19,394 nt of DNA from Allomyces macrogynus ATCC 38327 (taxonomy: Eukaryota > Blastocladiomycota > Blastocladiomycetes > Blastocladiales > Blastocladiaceae): contig GG745353.1 of NCBI GenBank assembly GCA_000151295.1, positions 709,543 to 728,936 on the forward strand, read 5' to 3'. This document shows positions 8,778 through 17,909 of this stretch, piece by piece; the first letter of the stretch is position 1; every line of letters starts with the position of its first letter. Both the position numbers and the translations under genes were made by a program. Below the pieces are notes generated by a model. The model searched no databases. It worked only from the letters and a program-made list of their open reading frames with translations, and was not told the origin of the DNA.

Positions 8778-10418
8778 ATGCCCACCAGCACGACCGAGCA
8801 CGACCGGCTCGACGCGAGCACAACGCACGTTGTCAAGACCGCGAACCTCGTCGAAAACGAAAATGTCGCGCGTGCTCAAACGGTCTTGGTCCTTGAACAG
8901 CTCCCTGAAATCGTGCTCGAGAAAATTTGCGCGTTTCTTGCCCCCGGTCCAGGCCTGGAAAGTATTGCGCACCCGCTTTTCTGTCTCGCGCGCGCTTCGC
9001 CGGCCCTTTACGCGATCGCAATCCGGGCACTGATGAAGTGGCCTGGCCACGGCGTGTCGTGGCTCATGCCTCTCGATGGATTCGGCGAACCGGACACGTT
9101 TGCCGTCTACGGTCTGCCCTCGAACTCTGATTGTGTGCCCGGGTCGATTGCCGTGTGCACGGTGTGCGGCAGCCCCGCGACCGCGTGCGAGCAAGTCGAA
9201 ACCCTGCTCAACCAGGATCCAGTGATCACGGACCCGGCCGCTCTCGAGCAACTGGCGGCTCTGTTTCGCCGACTCGAACCGCACGCTCCACGGGTTCAAC
9301 CAACCACGGCTGCATGGTTCCTGATCGTAGACGCGACCCCACCCGAGGGCGCGGCCATCAATCGGGTCAAGCGCCGCGAGCTCGTGCGAATCGCGCCGCA
9401 ATTGATCCGCGAACTATCGTTCCACATGGACATTGCCCCGCTGCCTCCGTTCCTCACGCGATTGACCATTTCCGGCGAGGCGATCCCGATGCTCAACGAG
9501 CACGTGGGCGTGTTTCGCAACGTGCCCGAAACGCTGCGCGACCTGACGATCACGCGGGCGTCCGAATGGATGGACAAGAACACGCTGCACTGGCTGCTCG
9601 CGCACCTCCCGCGTCAGCTCGAAATTCTCAAGCTGGACGCGATTCATCTGGATGACGCGGACGCGGCCGTCCTCGCCATCACTCTCCCGCCGCGGTTGCA
9701 CACGCTGGGTCTCTCGCACAACGACATGACGGCGACTGGCGCGCTGAGCATGATCGCGCATGCACCACCGACGCTCACGACACTCGACGTTTCGGAAAAC
9801 ACGCTCGACCGGTGGGGCCAAGACCAGGCCGAAATTATGACCTTCCTCACGACCCCCGCGCGTATGGACGCGCTTTTGGCCGCACGCGATGCGTGCCAAG
9901 GCGTCACCTCGCTCACGTTGTGCCATTCGTTTGCCACGTACCCGGCCGCGCTCACCCTGATCGTGCCGTACATGCCGCGCGCGCTCACATTCCTCGATAT
10001 CGGCAACAACTCCCTGCCTCTTGAAACGGTCGATGCACTGGCGCGCTATATTCCGCCGACGCTCACGCACTTTGGCGCCGCACAGTGCGCGCTCAATGCG
10101 GAGCGCACGGCGGTTCTTGCGCTGGGGTTTCCACTGACGCTAATCACGCTCGACCTGCACTGGAACCGCGACCTCGGCGATGCCGGGATTGCTGCGCTCA
10201 TGCGCGCGTGGGCGCCCGGGCCGCAGCTGAAGAAACTGGATCTGAGGGGGTGTGGGGTGGGGGATGCGGCAATTCGGTTGCTGATGGGGGAGCTCGGTCG
10301 CGAGGTCGTGGTTCACTTCGATGGGAACAAGGACGTGTCGGACCAGGTGCGGTCAGACGTGGCTGCGACGAGGCCAGGGTGGACGATCAACCCGGCGGAC
10401 CCAGAACTCGGCGTGTAA
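8778..10418 (+). CDS. F-box/leucine-rich-repeat protein (intact, intronless)
   Basis: 546 residues, start ATG in cacaATGc, stop TAA. An N-terminal F-box-like stretch lies at about residues 38-85 (LEQLPEIVLEKICAFL), the element that docks to SKP1 in SCF ubiquitin ligases. A linker of ~130 residues follows. Residues ~215-530 form an RNI-type LRR array with recurring blocks such as LHTLGLSHNDMTATGA, LTFLDIGNNSLPLE and LITLDLHWNRDLGDAG. The likely role is substrate recognition for ubiquitination; the substrate is unknown. It is the only intact member here: three partial or broken relatives follow on the same strand at 10724, 12825 and 17975. It is GC-rich like its left neighbours. The F-box call is moderate, the LRR call strong. 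Confidence 0.85.
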   Translation: MPTSTTEHDRLDASTTHVVKTANLVENENVARAQTVLVLEQLPEIVLEKICAFLAPGPGLESIAHPLFCLARASPALYAIAIRALMKWPGHGVSWLMPLDGFGEPDTFAVYGLPSNSDCVPGSIAVCTVCGSPATACEQVETLLNQDPVITDPAALEQLAALFRRLEPHAPRVQPTTAAWFLIVDATPPEGAAINRVKRRELVRIAPQLIRELSFHMDIAPLPPFLTRLTISGEAIPMLNEHVGVFRNVPETLRDLTITRASEWMDKNTLHWLLAHLPRQLEILKLDAIHLDDADAAVLAITLPPRLHTLGLSHNDMTATGALSMIAHAPPTLTTLDVSENTLDRWGQDQAEIMTFLTTPARMDALLAARDACQGVTSLTLCHSFATYPAALTLIVPYMPRALTFLDIGNNSLPLETVDALARYIPPTLTHFGAAQCALNAERTAVLALGFPLTLITLDLHWNRDLGDAGIAALMRAWAPGPQLKKLDLRGCGVGDAAIRLLMGELGREVVVHFDGNKDVSDQVRSDVAATRPGWTINPADPELGV

Positions 10419-10723
10419 GTGGAGGGAAGGTACTGGATATAGTGTCTGGGCGATAGCGAACCCGTAGTGTTTTCGTTTAGGCTTGGAAAATATATTAAGG
10501 TCCGGCACCGTTTGATTTGAGGGCGAGGTCTTGTCTGCTTCCGAATGCAGTCGCCTCTTTTCACAACTGCGAGCAATACATGTCATGTTTTGCGAGATGT
10601 GAGACGAAATCCAGCACCGAGCAGATCTCGTCTTGGACAATTCCCACTCTCCTCTGAAGCGACCAACCAACCCCGCGCTCCCTGCGTCGACCTGCAATTT
10701 GATCCACAACTCTTACCACCACG
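10419..10723. other. Intergenic spacer between F-box/LRR copies 1 and 2
   Basis: About 305 bases with no gene. The first part is the 3' flank of copy 1; a stretch near 10465-10500 (gtagtgttttcgtttagg, then an AT-rich patch) is echoed after copy 2 at about 12300-12330. The last ~35 bases before 10724 match the leader of copy 3. Confidence 0.5.
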
Positions 10724-12265
10724 ATGCTGACCAGCGGCACAGATGGCCACGAAAACGCCCTCAAAGTGACCATCAAGGAACTGACGCTCGTCGAAATTGA
10801 CGCCTTGGCGTCAACTCTTGGTGTCTCAATCCTCGAGAAGTTGCCACAGATCGTTCTCGAAAATATTTGCGCGTACCTTACGCAAGACTCGCACCAGAGC
10901 AATGTTGTGCGCCCACTGATGTCTCGCGCGAGCTTCATCAGTCTCGCTCCCGCGACGCGCGCGCTGCTGCAGTGGCGGACGGCTCTGGTGAGCGCGACAC
11001 GTTTGCCATTTCTGGGTTGTCGTCGCATTTTGAACGCACGGCCGGGTCGATTGGTAACTGCACGAACGCTACTGGCCCTGCGACCGCGCATGGTCAAGTA
11101 GAGGCTAATTGCGACCAGGACTTGGCCTCCGCGAACCCAGCTGTACTTAGAGGGATTCTCAACCCTTCTTCAGCCCCTCGAATTCCAACCTCCACCCGCC
11201 CAGTCGACCGCGGCCGTGTGGTTCTTGATCATGAATGCGGTTCCGTCGACAAGGGTTCCGTCTGAGGGCTCGGCCGTTATCCGAGTCCAGCGCCGTCACC
11301 TCATGCGAATCCACCGCATATGATTCGCCGCCTGTCGTTCCACACGGACATTGCACCACTGCCACCGTTTCTCACGCGATTGAGCCTTTCCGGCGAGGCG
11401 ACTCTGAACCTCAATGCGTACACCAGCGTGTTCTGCCATACACCCACGACGCTGCGCGAGCTACACCTTTCGCAGTGCCTCATTACGCTCAAGCTGGTTG
11501 ACATGGACTTGAGCGATGATGACATGGCCACGCTGGCCATGATATTCCCGCCACGTTTGCACTCTTTGAACCTCGGACGCAACAACTTGACTGTGATGGG
11601 TATTCAACTCGTGACTGCAAGTGCTCTGCCGACACTGACCACGTTTGACATTTCAAACAACCATCTGGATTGGTGCACGCTCAGCCTCCTGGCAAAAAAA
11701 AGGTTTTCCTCCAACTCCTCAGGTTGCTGTCATGATGTTTCGTTTTTATCTTGAGCACCTTGGCACTCTCACCTCGCTCGCAATGGGCCGCTCGTTTCCC
11801 TTTCACTCATCTGTGCTTGCTTTAATCCTATCGGCATTGCCGCGCTCGCTTACGTTCCTTGACATTGGCGAAAATGTGATGTTGGCGTCACCGCCATCGC
11901 TCACGCATTTTGGTGTCGCAAGTTGTTCCCTTGGTGTGGAACATGCTCATGTTCTCGCACCCCGGCTGCTAGTAACGCTGATGGTGCTTGACTTGCGTGG
12001 GAATCACAATCTCGGTGATCTCGATCTTGCGGTGCTCGTGTGTGGATGGACGCGCGGACCGCGGCTGCAAGTGCTGGAAGTGGTGGAGTGTGACATGGGC
12101 GATCCAGCGGTCCAAGTCTTGCTCGAGCAAATTGGCTGTGCGGTCGTGGTCCACCTCGATAGGAACAAGAGCGTCTCTGAACGGATGTGGTCAGACATGG
12201 CCGTGGTGAAGCCACGGTGGAGGATCAACACAGTGGACCCAGTACTTGGTGTATTCGCTGAGTAA
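10724..12265 (+). pseudogene. F-box/LRR copy 2, degenerate
   Basis: Homologous to the intact gene at 8778 along almost its full length, but the matching frame changes at least four times. The N-terminal F-box part (LEKLPQIVLENICAYL) is open to about 10985. The GERDTFAISGL segment is in another frame. A third segment (AAVWFLIMN) ends in TGA at 11321-11323. IRRLSFHTDIAPLPPFLTRL then runs in the second frame to an A8 tract at about 11694, and the C-terminal LRRs run to the TAA at 12265. About 25 residues around the equivalent of WMDKNTLHWLL are deleted, and a shorter deletion follows the F-box. Breaks occur with no inserted sequence, so introns do not explain them. Probably non-functional, though 11320-11754 and 11645-12265 remain open as fragments. 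Confidence 0.85.
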
Positions 12266-12824
12266 AGGCACTGGATTTAGCATTGGGTCACAACCGGCCC
12301 GTAGTGCTGTCGTTTAGATTTGAAAATTAAAAGTCCACCGCTTGAATTGCTTGCCAACACTATAATGCATTCGGACATTCAGGTTTCGACGGCGTAAGCG
12401 TACACGACCCCACCGCGACCAAGCAGTGCGGATTTATCATGGACGCGCACCCGTTGCGCCAGCACGCGACGAGCTGCGCTCCGTTGTTCTGCTGGTAGTT
12501 GTTTTGGTTCCTTTGGCCCCGCCCTCGCGGTCAGCAGCTTCGCTTCTGAAAAACCGTGCTTTCAGCCTGGTCACACTTCTGAGGGTAAAATTCTGGCGAC
12601 AGGCAAATACATTCACCTCTTGCCATGGCTGCGAGTGGAGCATGCAAGCAGGTGTCACACTTTCCGTGATGCGAGCAACATGCAGCAGCATCCAGCAAGC
12701 ATGTCACTTGGCACGTTCAAGGACGTAATTGGTTAGTCTTTTCCCTCTCACTGACGCTTCCGCCGAACCATCGACCAACCCACCAACCCATCAGCTGATT
12801 TGATCCACAGCCTCTACCACCACG
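12266..12824. other. Spacer between F-box/LRR copies 2 and 3
   Basis: About 560 bases. The first ~70 resemble the 3' flank of copy 1. The last ~35 (tttgatccaca then accaccacg before the ATG) match the leader of copy 2, showing that the duplicated unit included flanking DNA. The middle has no convincing gene. Confidence 0.5.
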
Positions 12825-13726
12825 ATGCTGACCAGCGCGGATGACCACGAGAAAGTCCGCGACGCAACCTGAGCACATGCCACCAAGGAGCTGACCCTTG
12901 CTGACAATGATGGCTTGGCGTCAGGTCCAGCAGCCTTGATCCTCAAGCAGTTGCCGCAGTTTGTGCTTGACGACATTTGCGCTTACCTCGCGCACAATGG
13001 ACTCTAAGACGACGTTGTGCGCCCACTGATCTGTCTCACATGAGCCCCACCAGTCATGTATGCTCCTGCATGCGCGCGCAAATTCGGTGGCCCGATTCTG
13101 GCACCGTGTGGCTCATGCCTCTTGATGGATTTGGCGAGCCCAACACATTTGCTGTCTACAAGGGTATCCCTGCCTACAGCTGGCTGCTGTCGCATTTTGA
13201 GCGTGCTGCTGGGTCGATTGGTATTTGCACGATGTTCAGTGGCCCAAGGACCATGTGGGATCCAGTTTCTCCTCTTCACGATTAGGATTCAGCAACTACG
13301 GATCTGGCGACGCTTGATCAATTGGCAACGCTGCACTATTCACTCAAGATGTTCTCTCCACCCGCTCAACCAACGACGGCCGCCTGGTTTCTCATCATGG
13401 AGGCCATTCCGCCTGAGGGCGCGTGTATTTATACCCAGATTCAGTGCCATCACCTCGTGCATGTTGCTCCGCGTATGATCCTCCAGCTCTCGTTGCACCT
13501 GGGCATTTTGCTGCTGCCACCGTTCTTGATGCAGCTTATCATTTCCGGAAAAGTGGCCCTGCTGCTCCAAGACCATGTGGGCGTGTTTTGCAATGCACCC
13601 ACGCCGCTGTGTGAACTGACCATCATCTCGACAACTGAGATGGTGTGGCAAGAGGGGATCGACAAGAACACGCTGCACTGGCTGTTCACGCACCTTCCAC
13701 AGTGCCTCGAAGTGTTCAAGTTGGTG
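12825..13726 (+). pseudogene. F-box/LRR copy 3, N-terminal part, degenerate and cut
   Basis: Starts like copy 2 (ATGctgaccagcg), but a TGA occurs after 15 codons (12870). The F-box stretch (LKQLPQFVLDDICAYLAH) is followed by another in-frame stop. Recognisable segments continue in shifting frames: TVWLMPLDGFGEPNTFAVY (about 13100), then 13322 onward with QPTTAAWFLIMEAIPPEG, LPPFLMQLIISGK and KNTLHWLFTHLPQCLE. Similarity ends abruptly at about 13726, mid-LRR, where unrelated lower-GC sequence begins. The fragment at 17975-18646 supplies the complementary C-terminal part of an F-box/LRR copy. Confidence 0.8.
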
Positions 13727-13757
13727 GTGCAATGTTCCGTGTTGTTGTTGAATCAAA

Positions 13758-14708
13758 ATGGATATTGTTTTCGACCATCTTTTCGAGCAGATGTTCACCA
13801 AGTATATCGGTAGCATCCAGGGCATCTACAAAAATATTCAAGGCAGGGTGTAGTTTATTCGCCTGGAAAACAAGGCCCCACTGACTTGCAAGGTAACTGT
13901 TCTTTCAAGAAAAAACCCGCAGTTTATGCTTCTCGCGCCATGCAACAGCATCTGGGGTGCCTGTTCCACTGGCGACTTGAAAATCCTGGACATGTGGTCA
14001 AGTGAACAGAACGTGTCGCTGTTGAAGAGGGTGCAGAGGCACAGCCTATCTGATGGTCCTTCTGGCGGCACTTGTCCGAAAACACTTTGACGTCGCGGAC
14101 TACCTTTACCCTCTTGCAATGCACGACAATCGAATCGTGACAAGGCAACATTCGTGGGATGACCTCTTTCACAGTGGCAACATCAAGGCCATCAAGTGGC
14201 TGTACGAAAAGCATATCCTTTGTGATGACGACCTAAGAAGCGACCACATCATGCAAATGATTCACCGCTCGCCATTTCCAGTTTTTGAGTCTGTCATGGA
14301 CCTCGTGTATGAAGACGACGTGTATGACCCTGATATCGTCCAGGATGCATTGGATGTTGGTAATGAGGACGTGTTTCGTTGGTACGGAGCACCAACAGGA
14401 AGACGTGCTGGAATCCATCTATTCGTCTGAAATCTTTTTCTTTTTCCAGCTTAAGCATCAAGTTTGTGTACGAATGCCTTGCAAAGCAGAGCATTGACCC
14501 GTACCAATCTTTCCTTGCTGGCTTTGAAGAAGCGCTTCACACGGGCAATCTAAAGCTGTTGTATGTTCTGCAAAGGCTGCTCCTGGAGCGCCAGGACAGC
14601 GTGCGTATCGTTCAAGCTATTTCGCTCGCCATGGATGAAACAGATGCGTTCCCCCAATCCACTGCTTTTGTCAAATGGATTAGGACAGTCATGTCCACTG
14701 CCACTTAG
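13758..14708 (+). CDS. Ankyrin-repeat-like protein, 3 exons, one apparent frameshift
   Basis: Exon 1 is 13758-13847 (MDIVFDHLFEQMFTKYIG), exon 2 is 13923-14381 and exon 3 is 14450-14708. Intron 1 (13848-13922, GTGTAG to CCGCAG) joins at phase 0. Intron 2 (14382-14449, GTACGG to a pyrimidine-rich TTTTTCCAG) joins at phase 2. Exon 2 needs removal of one extra base near 14058 (ggtccttc) to connect RHSLSDG to LLAALVRKHFDVADYLYP. The corrected protein is about 268 residues. Units of ~33-35 residues resemble degenerate ankyrin repeats (ACSTGDLKILDMW, LFHSGNIKAIKWLYEKH, ALHTGNLKLLYVLQ). The start lies only ~31 bases from the end of F-box similarity, leaving no room for its own promoter. Codon use is less GC-rich than genes left of 10.4 kb. 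The ankyrin call rests on pattern only. Confidence 0.6.
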
Positions 14709-14898
14709 CAGTTAGTGTTGGTCAGGTGCGCTTGAAGAGTCAATATATTTTGTTCCGTCAGTCTCTTCAACGTGGTGTTGAGGGACGATAAAGTGTTGTT
14801 GAAAACTTGTTGATACAGAACATCTCTTTGAATCTGCCCCCATCACAACCACTCGCATGTTTGCTATCTGCACACCGTGAATGCAGTCTTCCCCTTGG

Positions 14899-14906
14899 TA
14901 TAAAAG
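14899..14906 (+). promoter_or_regulatory. TATA box of the RING-H2 gene
   Basis: tataaaag lies 38 bases before the ATG at 14944, with a short leader between (gcgagcaatcac...). Spacing suits a core promoter with a very short 5' UTR. Confidence 0.65.
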
Positions 14907-14943
14907 CGAGCAATCACCCACCACTGCACTCCATCGCCCAACC

Positions 14944-15641
14944 ATGTCCAACCAAACTGAGCACTGTTTTATCTGCACCAAGCCAATGACACGCTCAAGG
15001 AAAAACCCCGTCGTCATGGTTGAAACTTGTCAACACGAGTCCCACCAGAAGTGCATCGAGACATGGCACAACAGGAACACATGCCCGATGTGCCGCCGAC
15101 TTGCCACTCTTGACATGGTTGTCGTTGTGACCTGACTGCTGCTCGACTACACACCTGGACCGAACCAGCCCATTCTTGCCAACTTGGAACCCGATGGCTA
15201 CTTTGCCAGTATTGACGACGAGTCGTTCACGTTCCCCATTTTCACGGAAACGCAACAACTGCCGCCCGACGTCATCATCACAGCACCCGCTGCTGAGATT
15301 CCATTACCGCCTGTACCACCGGCCCCTGTTGCACCGTCTACTGAAGGTCTCGACCAAGTTCAACGACCAAGAACGCTGCGCGATGCAGTCCTGCTCTACT
15401 TTGACGCCAACCGCAGCGGCATTGGACTTCAGACGCCAGGCATTTTCCAAGCCCTTGTTGAATTGAGGTGGGCTGCGTGCACAGACCAAGTGCGCAAGAC
15501 CCCAATGTGCAAGGGGCGTTCCAGTATTTCAGCAAGAGACAAGGTCAAGTCTCTGTCCGTGCAGTGATTGCAGCATTGACCAATGCGCGTGTCATCGAGA
15601 AGATGAACAATGTTCTTGGATTATATATCAAAACGAAGTGA
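14944..15641 (+). CDS. Small RING-H2 protein with winged-helix-like C-terminus
   Basis: Start ATG in ccaaccATGt, just after a TATA box. Residues 8-50 form a RING-H2 finger with ligands C8, C11, C29, H31, H34, C37, C47 and C50, suggesting an E3 ubiquitin ligase. The frame meets TGA at 15133-15135, giving only 63 residues, yet the same frame stays coding-like to 15467. A 51-nt intron (15118-15168, GTTGTC to AACCAG, with CTGAC inside) would remove the stop in phase, but its donor is weak. A second intron, 15468-15532 (GTGGGC to TATTTCAG), joins FQALVELS to KRQGQVSVRAVIAALTNARV in phase. With both introns the product is 193 residues: RING, Pro-rich linker, and a C-terminal ~65-residue domain whose helices resemble a winged helix. 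The N-terminal finger is firm; the extension is inferred. Confidence 0.65.
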
Positions 15642-16070
15642 AAATATTCTTCTTATTTTATTGTTTAGTTCCATGATGAGGAATGTTGGCAAACATCCAC
15701 AACACAACCAGCAATACTCGCTTGCTCAAGTGAATTGCGAATTTGAGTTAGTTGAGGATTATGAATTGTAAATGGTCATCTGATGGGTCATTAGTTTGTT
15801 ATTTTTGAATAAAACAACTTGATTTCTGCGAATGGTACAACTGGAGCGTTTTCAGTGTGTTGCTGAATCGTTTCTTGAAGAACCTGAAGATGCGACTGCC
15901 ACTCTTGTGTTTTTGATTGTTTCACTCAAGCCTTTCCCTTTGTGTCATAACCCCAACAGCTTGTCGCCTTTTCTCCATCAGCAGTAACTTATTCGTCAGG
16001 GTTGAATCAAATCATGGTCAGTGGTCGTTGAGCATCTTCTAACAGCTCCATGTTCCATTCCACTTCTTCA
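15642..16070. other. AT-rich intergenic region
   Basis: About 430 bases between the RING gene and the end of the minus-strand zinc-repeat gene; both genes end here, so it should carry two 3' regions. An AATAAA polyadenylation-like hexamer lies at 15808-15813 (+). No coding frame is supported, and GC is well below that of the first 10 kb. Confidence 0.5.
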
Positions 16071-16750
16071 TCATAGCCATTTTCCAGGGGATGACCGTAT
16101 TGCATAACACGGGGCACAATACCCATCATATTTATAATTGCCTAGTGTAAAACATTGTGTTTTCAGATGGTTTTTACAGGTTCGACTCCCAAGACAAAGG
16201 ACACATTGCACTTGCATCCACCCATGAACACAAACATTTGACCCTTTGCACTTTATACAAGAAAATGTTCCAATGTTGTGTTCACAAATCCCATTCCCTT
16301 TGCAGTCTTTGCACATGTACTTTCGTTGGTTATGTTCACAAATCCCTCCTCTGACACATTGATTGCACATATACTTTCGAGTACCGTGCTCACATAGATG
16401 CCTCCCATCACAGAGCTCACACCAGTACTGAACCATACCATGCTCGCAGTAGGCAGAACCACCACATTCTTTGCAATATCGTTTAAACTTCTCATGTTCA
16501 CAGATGGATGACCCGCCACAGTCTTTGCAATTTGAACGAATTCAATCATGTTTGCAATAACTACCCCCCCCCCCCCCCCCCACCTTCTCGACACTTCGAG
16601 GGAAAGCTTTTGGGTTCACAAAAGGAAACTTCCACCACACTCCTGGCACGTGTACTTATTTGTATTGTGTTCACAAATTAGAGAGCCTCGACATGGTTTG
16701 CATGAATACTTCTCATGTCCATGAATGCAAACGCTGCTCCCTCGCCGTCC
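16071..16750 (-). pseudogene. Cys/His zinc-binding repeat array (18-residue units), interrupted
   Basis: The minus strand encodes tandem 18-residue units of pattern C-x2-C-x5-C-x-H-x6, e.g. CKDCKGNGICEHNIGTFS and CNQCVRGGICEHNQRKYM. The continuous frame from 16541 to the TGA at 16071 holds about seven units, then a Cys-containing tail. Upstream on the minus strand, unit remnants continue to about 16745 (CKPCRGSLICEHNTNKYT), but there is an in-frame TGA at 16544-16542 exactly where a unit's spacer residue should be, a C18 tract inside a CGGS motif, and a frame change near 16640. Each unit could bind zinc. I recall similar CEHG-type arrays in protists, early-diverging fungi and large DNA viruses; the function is unknown. 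No ATG precedes the open part except an internal one at 16436. It may be a pseudogene or a gene damaged by sequence error. Confidence 0.7.
16564..16581. repeat. C18 homopolymer inside the zinc-repeat array
   Basis: Eighteen consecutive C on the plus strand, replacing the codons expected for a CGG stretch of the repeat unit on the minus strand. It could be true slippage or a read artefact. Confidence 0.8.
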
Positions 16751-17011
16751 AAGGCCGGCAAGAAGGCATTGATCGCCACGCCCGTTGCGCCGGTCAAGCG
16801 GCCAGCGCCGCTGACGCCCGCACAGAGCGCGGCGATCCGCATCATGGTCAAGCAGCTGCTAAAGGGCGTGCTGCAGCCGCGCGGGGAACACGTTGCGCTC
16901 GTGCCCACGTACGCCGTGCCAGCGGATGACGCCGAGGCCGACGCGATTGACGACGTTTGCGAGGCCATGGGCGCGAGTGTGCCCGAGGTCGTGGCGAACC
17001 CGCCCGAGTGA
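16715..17011 (+). CDS. Unrecognised short GC-rich ORF, probably 5'-truncated
   Basis: Open from an ATG at 16715 (a second at 16721) to TGA at 17011, 98 residues. Only sequence from about 16745 on has the GC-rich character of host genes; both ATGs lie in DNA that on the other strand encodes zinc-repeat remnants, so the natural 5' end was probably lost at the junction. The product is Ala/Pro/Lys-rich (KKALIATPVAPVKRPAPLTP), then a helix (SAAIRIMVKQLLKGVLQ) and an acidic end. I do not recognise it. Its stop is 17 bases from that of the convergent gene to its right. Confidence 0.45.
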   Translation: MSMNANAAPSPSKAGKKALIATPVAPVKRPAPLTPAQSAAIRIMVKQLLKGVLQPRGEHVALVPTYAVPADDAEADAIDDVCEAMGASVPEVVANPPE

Positions 17012-17028
17012 GGGTCGGTGATGCAACG

Positions 17029-17909
17029 TTAGACAATCATTTTGGAAGAAAAGGCGTGCAAGTCGGAAGAAATATCAACGCACTGGTAATAACTCCATGC
17101 AGGATAATTGCCCCCGAGAATCTTGCCGCCGTGGCGCTGGGTCAGCTCGTCGCCCATCATGGGGAGAGGCTTATAGCGAGCCGCCATGGCCTCGTGGTCG
17201 CTGGGCGGACTGTCTTCCTCGATGTCGACGGCCGTGAACTTGAAGTAGTAGAAGTTGACCTGGAGCTTGAACCGGCCAGAGATTGTGCCGGTTGGCACCT
17301 TGCAGTACCACGAAGTGGGTGGAGAGAGCAGCAATCGGCAATCAGCAATCGGCCCAAGAAAGGGAAGAATACGAGCTGATTCAAAGTTTACCTTGTCGCA
17401 TGGGTTGTCGGCACACGTATTGCTGAGCGGCTCCCATGCCTTGATGACAATGGTGCAGGAAAGCTCCAAGATTAACTTCCACGGTTCTAGTCACCACAAG
17501 ACCGGCACCCCACTCACGCGTTAGGTGGTCTGTTCCAGCGTCATAGCAAGAAAAGCAACAATGGAAACGAACCAAGAGTGATCTCGATAGTCCCGCGATA
17601 ACTGTAGAACAACACGGTGAGCCCGACAATACACGTCCGGTCATAGTCTTTGTTGGGGGCAAGCTTGCGGAGCAGCTTGTTGATGGGTGGCAAACGCGAG
17701 AAGAGGCAGAGTTCGAGCGAGATTTTGCTGTTGAACTCGTCCTGCAGCGAGGCCGGGACCAACGAAACGCCCTTGTCCTTGACAACCACCTTAACAAGGT
17801 CGTCAAGAGCCGACGTGCATAGCGCACCAGAGAGACAAGGGCCCAAGTTGAGGACGCCAATGCTCGCTTCTGGGTAGCAGCAGCCAATCCTATGACATTG
17901 GCCAAACAT
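17029..17909 (-). CDS. Unrecognised Cys-containing protein, 3 exons, start uncertain
   Basis: Exons are 17909-17573, 17486-17392 and 17298-17029 (TAA at 17031-17029). Intron 17572-17487 (GTTCGT to GACTAG) joins ITL to PWKLILELSC at phase 1. Intron 17391-17299 (GTAAAC to GCAAG, 93 nt, containing GCTGATT) joins DNPCDK to VPTGTISGRF at phase 0; it is a multiple of three with no stop, so retention would also stay in frame. The spliced product is 233 residues with paired cysteines (GCCYPEAS, GPCLSGALC, NTCADNPCDK) and a C-terminal region rich in Tyr/Phe (LQVNFYYFKFTAVD). No signal peptide or membrane helix is evident. The ATG at 17909 has a weak context and abuts a hairpin at the insert edge, so the real first exon may be missing. 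Function unknown. Confidence 0.55.

Noticed and set aside
8493..9401. 302-codon minus-strand ORF
   Set aside because: Antisense to the intact F-box/LRR gene and its promoter; Arg/His-rich with no recognisable domain.
10724..12265. Copy 2 of the F-box/LRR gene as an intron-containing functional gene
   Set aside because: The frame changes occur with no extra sequence relative to the intronless intact copy, and conserved segments are deleted, so splicing cannot restore it.
16184..16196. tRNA T-arm-like string ggttcgactccc
   Set aside because: No matching acceptor, D or anticodon stems flank it, and on the minus strand it encodes part of the zinc-repeat array (SRTCKN).
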